Assembly (NCBI GenBank): GCA_019843655.1 | Contig: JACDQD010000007.1 | Span: 28,362,816 to 28,426,815 of the forward strand | Direction: 5' to 3' | Length of the DNA stretch: 64,000 nucleotides | From: Lethocerus indicus | Lineage: Eukaryota > Arthropoda > Insecta > Hemiptera > Belostomatidae | Shown: positions 63,501 to 64,000 of the stretch, in pieces | How the letters are laid out: each line of letters opens with the position of its first letter | How positions within the stretch are numbered: position 1 is the stretch's first letter | Made by a program: the position numbers and the translations under genes | The notes under the pieces: model-generated | Told to the model about the DNA's origin: nothing | What the model saw: the letters and a program-made list of their open reading frames with translations, nothing else | Database searches by the model: none

Positions 63501-64000
63501 TAGGAGTTTTGATGTCCTCATTTCCAGAAATGTCCTCGTTATTTGTCCTTCTCCTTCATTTTGTAGACACATTTGAGATGTCTAAATATGGTAAAAGCGT
63601 CATTGTATGAATCTGATATCTCATTTATGATATACATATCACATTTCACTTGGCTCATTGATCTAATTTTATCGCTTCTATACATTGATACAATAGTTAT
63701 AATTAAATAACTCTTCATATACTACTATACCTTCAATAAAAAGCAATTCACTCTGTCAATAATACAATGTCGGTATAGAATAAAAAGAGCCCAGTGAATG
63801 TAAACCCTTATATAGACAACCTGATCTAAGTCCTGTACAGTGCAATGACACAGTGCTGCCTTATAGGGCTGTAACTATAATATCGACAGAATATTACTGA
63901 ACAACATTCCGGCTCGGGACCGAATAAGCAAACGGCTCACGGATACCAACCTCAATTCCGAAATGAGTGTCGTGAGGCGTGCATGATCAGAATTGAGTGC
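49336..64000 (-). CDS. MED14: Mediator complex subunit 14 (MED14), C-terminal two thirds, 5' end outside window
   Basis: MED14 is the backbone subunit joining the Mediator head, middle and tail in the nucleus. Eighteen exons are seen on the minus strand: 63951-64000 (continues outside), 63226-63385, 62437-62641, 61908-62059, 61307-61553, 60415-60558, 60151-60288, 59525-59697, 58583-58777, 56911-57178, 55711-55954, 55113-55227, 54309-54511, 53618-53776, 52789-52923, 52259-52393, 50750-51013 and 49336-49485. Recognisable stretches include KRKVSWKGD, PFVTLAQE, WLVEFVMYGSP, YSYSKLVLGYG, NPLHVPSP, LPQRSWAGAVPTLIRHEAL, LSPLERFLGCVYMRR and NLLANLTLPSEP, in the order found in animal MED14. Phases agree at all joins except two one-base problems in G runs (57068-57070 and about 55226-55228). 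Confidence 0.9.
49660..49842. mobile_element. HP-family MITE, divergent inner palindrome
   Basis: ACCGGTTTCGGCCGCTCAAT and TATTGAGCAGCTGAAACCGG are its arms, with TCAATATCTTCAGTAGCGG in place of the usual CGCCATCTTCAGTAGCG. Confidence 0.65.
50031..50158. mobile_element. HP-family minimal hairpin
   Basis: About 130 bp: GATTTCGTGTGTTTCTGTCTC...GCTTTAGC...GAGAGAAGACAGAAACATAC. Interior entirely lost, leaving a near-perfect stem-loop. A comparable minimal hairpin is at 61150-61290, and both share the same flank (TTCTGGGACCTATTCAAA and inverse). Confidence 0.7.
50355..50715. mobile_element. HP-family fragments (50355-50446, 50570-50715)
   Basis: A right arm (ACCGCTACTGAAGATATCG to GAGAGGAGACAGAAACAC) is followed 120 bp later by a left-arm fragment (TCTTCAGTCTCCTCACGC, TTTTCGGCCGTTCGCCAT), which sits against the MED14 exon at 50750. 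Confidence 0.6.
51103..51312. mobile_element. HP-family MITE, left arm
   Basis: GGTCTGCGAGGGATTGGAATA through TCACTTTCACATGTACTG. It then joins the inverted duplicate segment at 51328. Confidence 0.7.
51328..51782. repeat. Inverted copy of 47975-48424
   Basis: AACTGTGTCATCTATACATC through AAGATTACTTCAGTGTATAT, an expanded (TA)n tract, and the mariner-like MITE in reverse. The MITE lies at the same point in the flank. Confidence 0.8.
51785..52240. mobile_element. HP-family MITE, interior palindrome plus right arm
   Basis: The interior AGTCAGATTGTTGGAATT..GCAATCTGACTCACAC forms an inner palindrome, and the right arm ends ACACGAAATCTACGG only about 20 bp from the donor of MED14 exon 52259-52393. 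Confidence 0.7.
53160..53268. mobile_element. HP-family fragment
   Basis: CACTGCACTGTCACTGTCAC then ACAAAATCTACGTATTCC and CACCATAAAACAGGTATG: interior and right end only. Confidence 0.6.
54841..55080. mobile_element. TTAA-flanked MITE in MED14 intron
   Basis: Begins TTAA-CCCTCAATGGGCCG and ends GGGCCGATAGAGGGTTGA, so one TTAA has decayed to TTGA. It is in the opposite orientation to 10561-10761, sharing AAATGTGACCTGAAAGTTAC. Confidence 0.75.
55113..57178 (-). CDS. MED14: MED14 low-complexity Pro/Ser/Gly linker exons
   Basis: Exons 56911-57178, 55711-55954 and 55113-55227 encode the disordered linker. The first starts AFLSKYVDETVVFRRRSQSE ... PSPVTLESTEGGG, passes through a GGC/GGA repeat and ends SNPHTPASPHTGNISQ at CAG|GTGAAT. 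Read without correction the repeat gives ten arginines and then a stop; removing one G from GGG (plus strand ccc at 57068-57070) gives polyglycine and the natural FLSGVRSPATHRDGL. The next exon runs STQHQQFGSSPATSFN ... SSLIGHAG. The third reads MTSPAASNWPGSPGL ... HPALHSPDTK, but its acceptor is one base out of phase (GGG at 55226-55228). Confidence 0.8.
56133..56404. mobile_element. HP-family MITE, full palindrome
   Basis: GTAGATTTCGTGTGTTTCTG to TCGCAGACCACAAAACAGGT, in MED14 intron, abutting the A-rich tandem repeat at 56405. Confidence 0.75.
56405..56880. repeat. Degenerate A-rich tandem repeat in MED14 intron
   Basis: Motifs such as GGTGATAAACAGGTATAAAAATC, CAGTTTTACACCACAAAATC and TTTTTCAGCGCAAAAT recur irregularly. 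A longer unit (AAATGGTGATAAACAG...) appears twice, near 56455 and 56755. The style resembles the satellite's flanking arms but the sequence is different. Confidence 0.6.
57250..57823. mobile_element. Composite of three nested MITE segments in MED14 intron
   Basis: Outer MITE begins AGGGTGTCCCGAAATTAGCGC and ends TTTTGGGACACCCTATAT. Inside it are GGCGCAAGCTATGTCAGGAG and a mariner-like MITE (57412-57631). The inner part repeats the arrangement at 42733-43252. Confidence 0.7.
57890..58175. repeat. Dispersed repeat, paired with inverted copy at 60815-61065
   Basis: ACAGAAACTAATTTACATATTAG and GATGCCTGAAAAGGAAATGG match, in reverse, CTAATATGTGAATTAGTTTCTG and CTTCCTTTTCAGGCAT. Both are in MED14 introns. 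Confidence 0.6.
58583..64000 (-). CDS. MED14: MED14 central region, nine exons
   Basis: This block runs from ...LTTLISELR|FWITQRRCEK (junction 63951/63385, phase 2) through IVELKEKESSPSEIDYQF, ENDKSDVKRK, LSRRDIAHQGLQVEAN, MRRPVYFQYDMLPADSVG, EKYNLPSLVSIKSYSYSK, NCINAHSMMREQLEG, KLPTIPQLGVHNS and SGGIVALRDAAYSRFD to TPTPGLK. Every splice junction rebuilds a codon correctly; for example ATG-G|AA-AAA across 60415/60288. The introns contain a piggyBac-like start (58849-), palindromic MITEs and an inverted repeat pair. Confidence 0.88.
58849..59306 (+). mobile_element. piggyBac-like 5' end with start of transposase
   Basis: A TTAA at 58849 is followed by CCCTTTGCGCTCGAGCGG and a palindromic GAGAGGCGCCTCAGAGAGG stretch. 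An ORF from 59193 begins MEYDEEITSSEDEFDFSAL, typical of the acidic N-terminus of piggyBac transposases, and stops after about 37 residues. No right terminal repeat was found, so this is a truncated copy. It abuts the end of a palindromic MITE. Confidence 0.65.
59862..60090. mobile_element. HP-family MITE, short palindrome
   Basis: TTTTGTGTGTTTCTGTCTCC to CGCAGACCACAAAACGGATA in a MED14 intron. Confidence 0.7.
60815..61065. repeat. Dispersed repeat, inverted copy of 57890-58175
   Basis: Also shares AATAAGCATTGATACAAGCAC with the stretch near 25375-25395. Confidence 0.6.
61150..61290. mobile_element. HP-family minimal hairpin
   Basis: GTAGATTTCATGTGTTTCTG, then GCTCAAGC loop, then CGGCGAGAGGAGACAGAAAC and GACCAAAAAACACAGGTATT. 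Confidence 0.7.
62990..63105. mobile_element. HP-family degenerate remnant
   Basis: TTTGGTCTTTTGCTAGACAGG, TTTCGGCTGCTACTGAAGAT and GGCGAGAGGAGACATAGG are recognisable; the inner part is gone. Confidence 0.55.

Overview
The window is animal nuclear DNA, most likely from an arthropod and probably an insect. Genes are split into short exons with GT-AG introns. The proteins include metazoan MED14 and a GNBP-type beta-1,3-glucan-recognition domain. The intergenic DNA and introns are packed with mariner-like, piggyBac-like and jockey-like remnants, MITEs and AT-rich satellite. I cannot name the species.

Layout: (1) 1-11,424, minus strand: the 5' part of a secreted multi-WSC-domain gene (WSC-L), with a signal-peptide exon and six two-exon WSC domains, running off the left edge. 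(2) 13,571-16,217, minus: a complete three-exon TMEM42-like membrane protein gene. (3) 17,428-45,798, plus: a complete 22-exon gene (WSC-R) encoding a signal peptide, seven WSC domains and a C-terminal GH16/GNBP domain, about 1,071 residues once one extra C in a C-run is discounted. (4) 45,799-49,335: repeat-filled space between convergent genes. (5) 49,336-64,000, minus: 18 exons of MED14, from the middle of the protein to its stop codon, with the 5' end outside the window.

WSC-L and WSC-R are head-to-head paralogues flanking TMEM42. Their twelve shared WSC exons have exactly equal lengths (163, 143, 163, 140, 163, 140, 160, 143, 154, 143, 169 and 140 nt) and the same intron phases. Most introns are unrelated, but one exon-intron-exon block is nearly identical, intron included, which points to gene conversion between the inverted copies. 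The WSC-R product reads as a secreted carbohydrate-binding protein. The catalytic E-x-D-x-x-E of its GH16 domain reads K-x-R-x-x-M, so it should bind but not hydrolyse glucan, as GNBP/beta-GRP pattern-recognition proteins do.

Repeats make up much of the window. The most striking are: a ~9.5 kb, ~160-bp-period satellite inside one WSC-R intron, bracketed by inverted arms of another degenerate repeat; a palindromic MITE family with about 30 copies or fragments; a piggyBac-like element whose interior has become a 44-bp minisatellite; and a paralogous empty/filled site pair for a mariner-like MITE. Three apparent one-base frame problems (one in WSC-R, two in MED14) all lie in G/C homopolymer runs and look like assembly indels rather than gene death.
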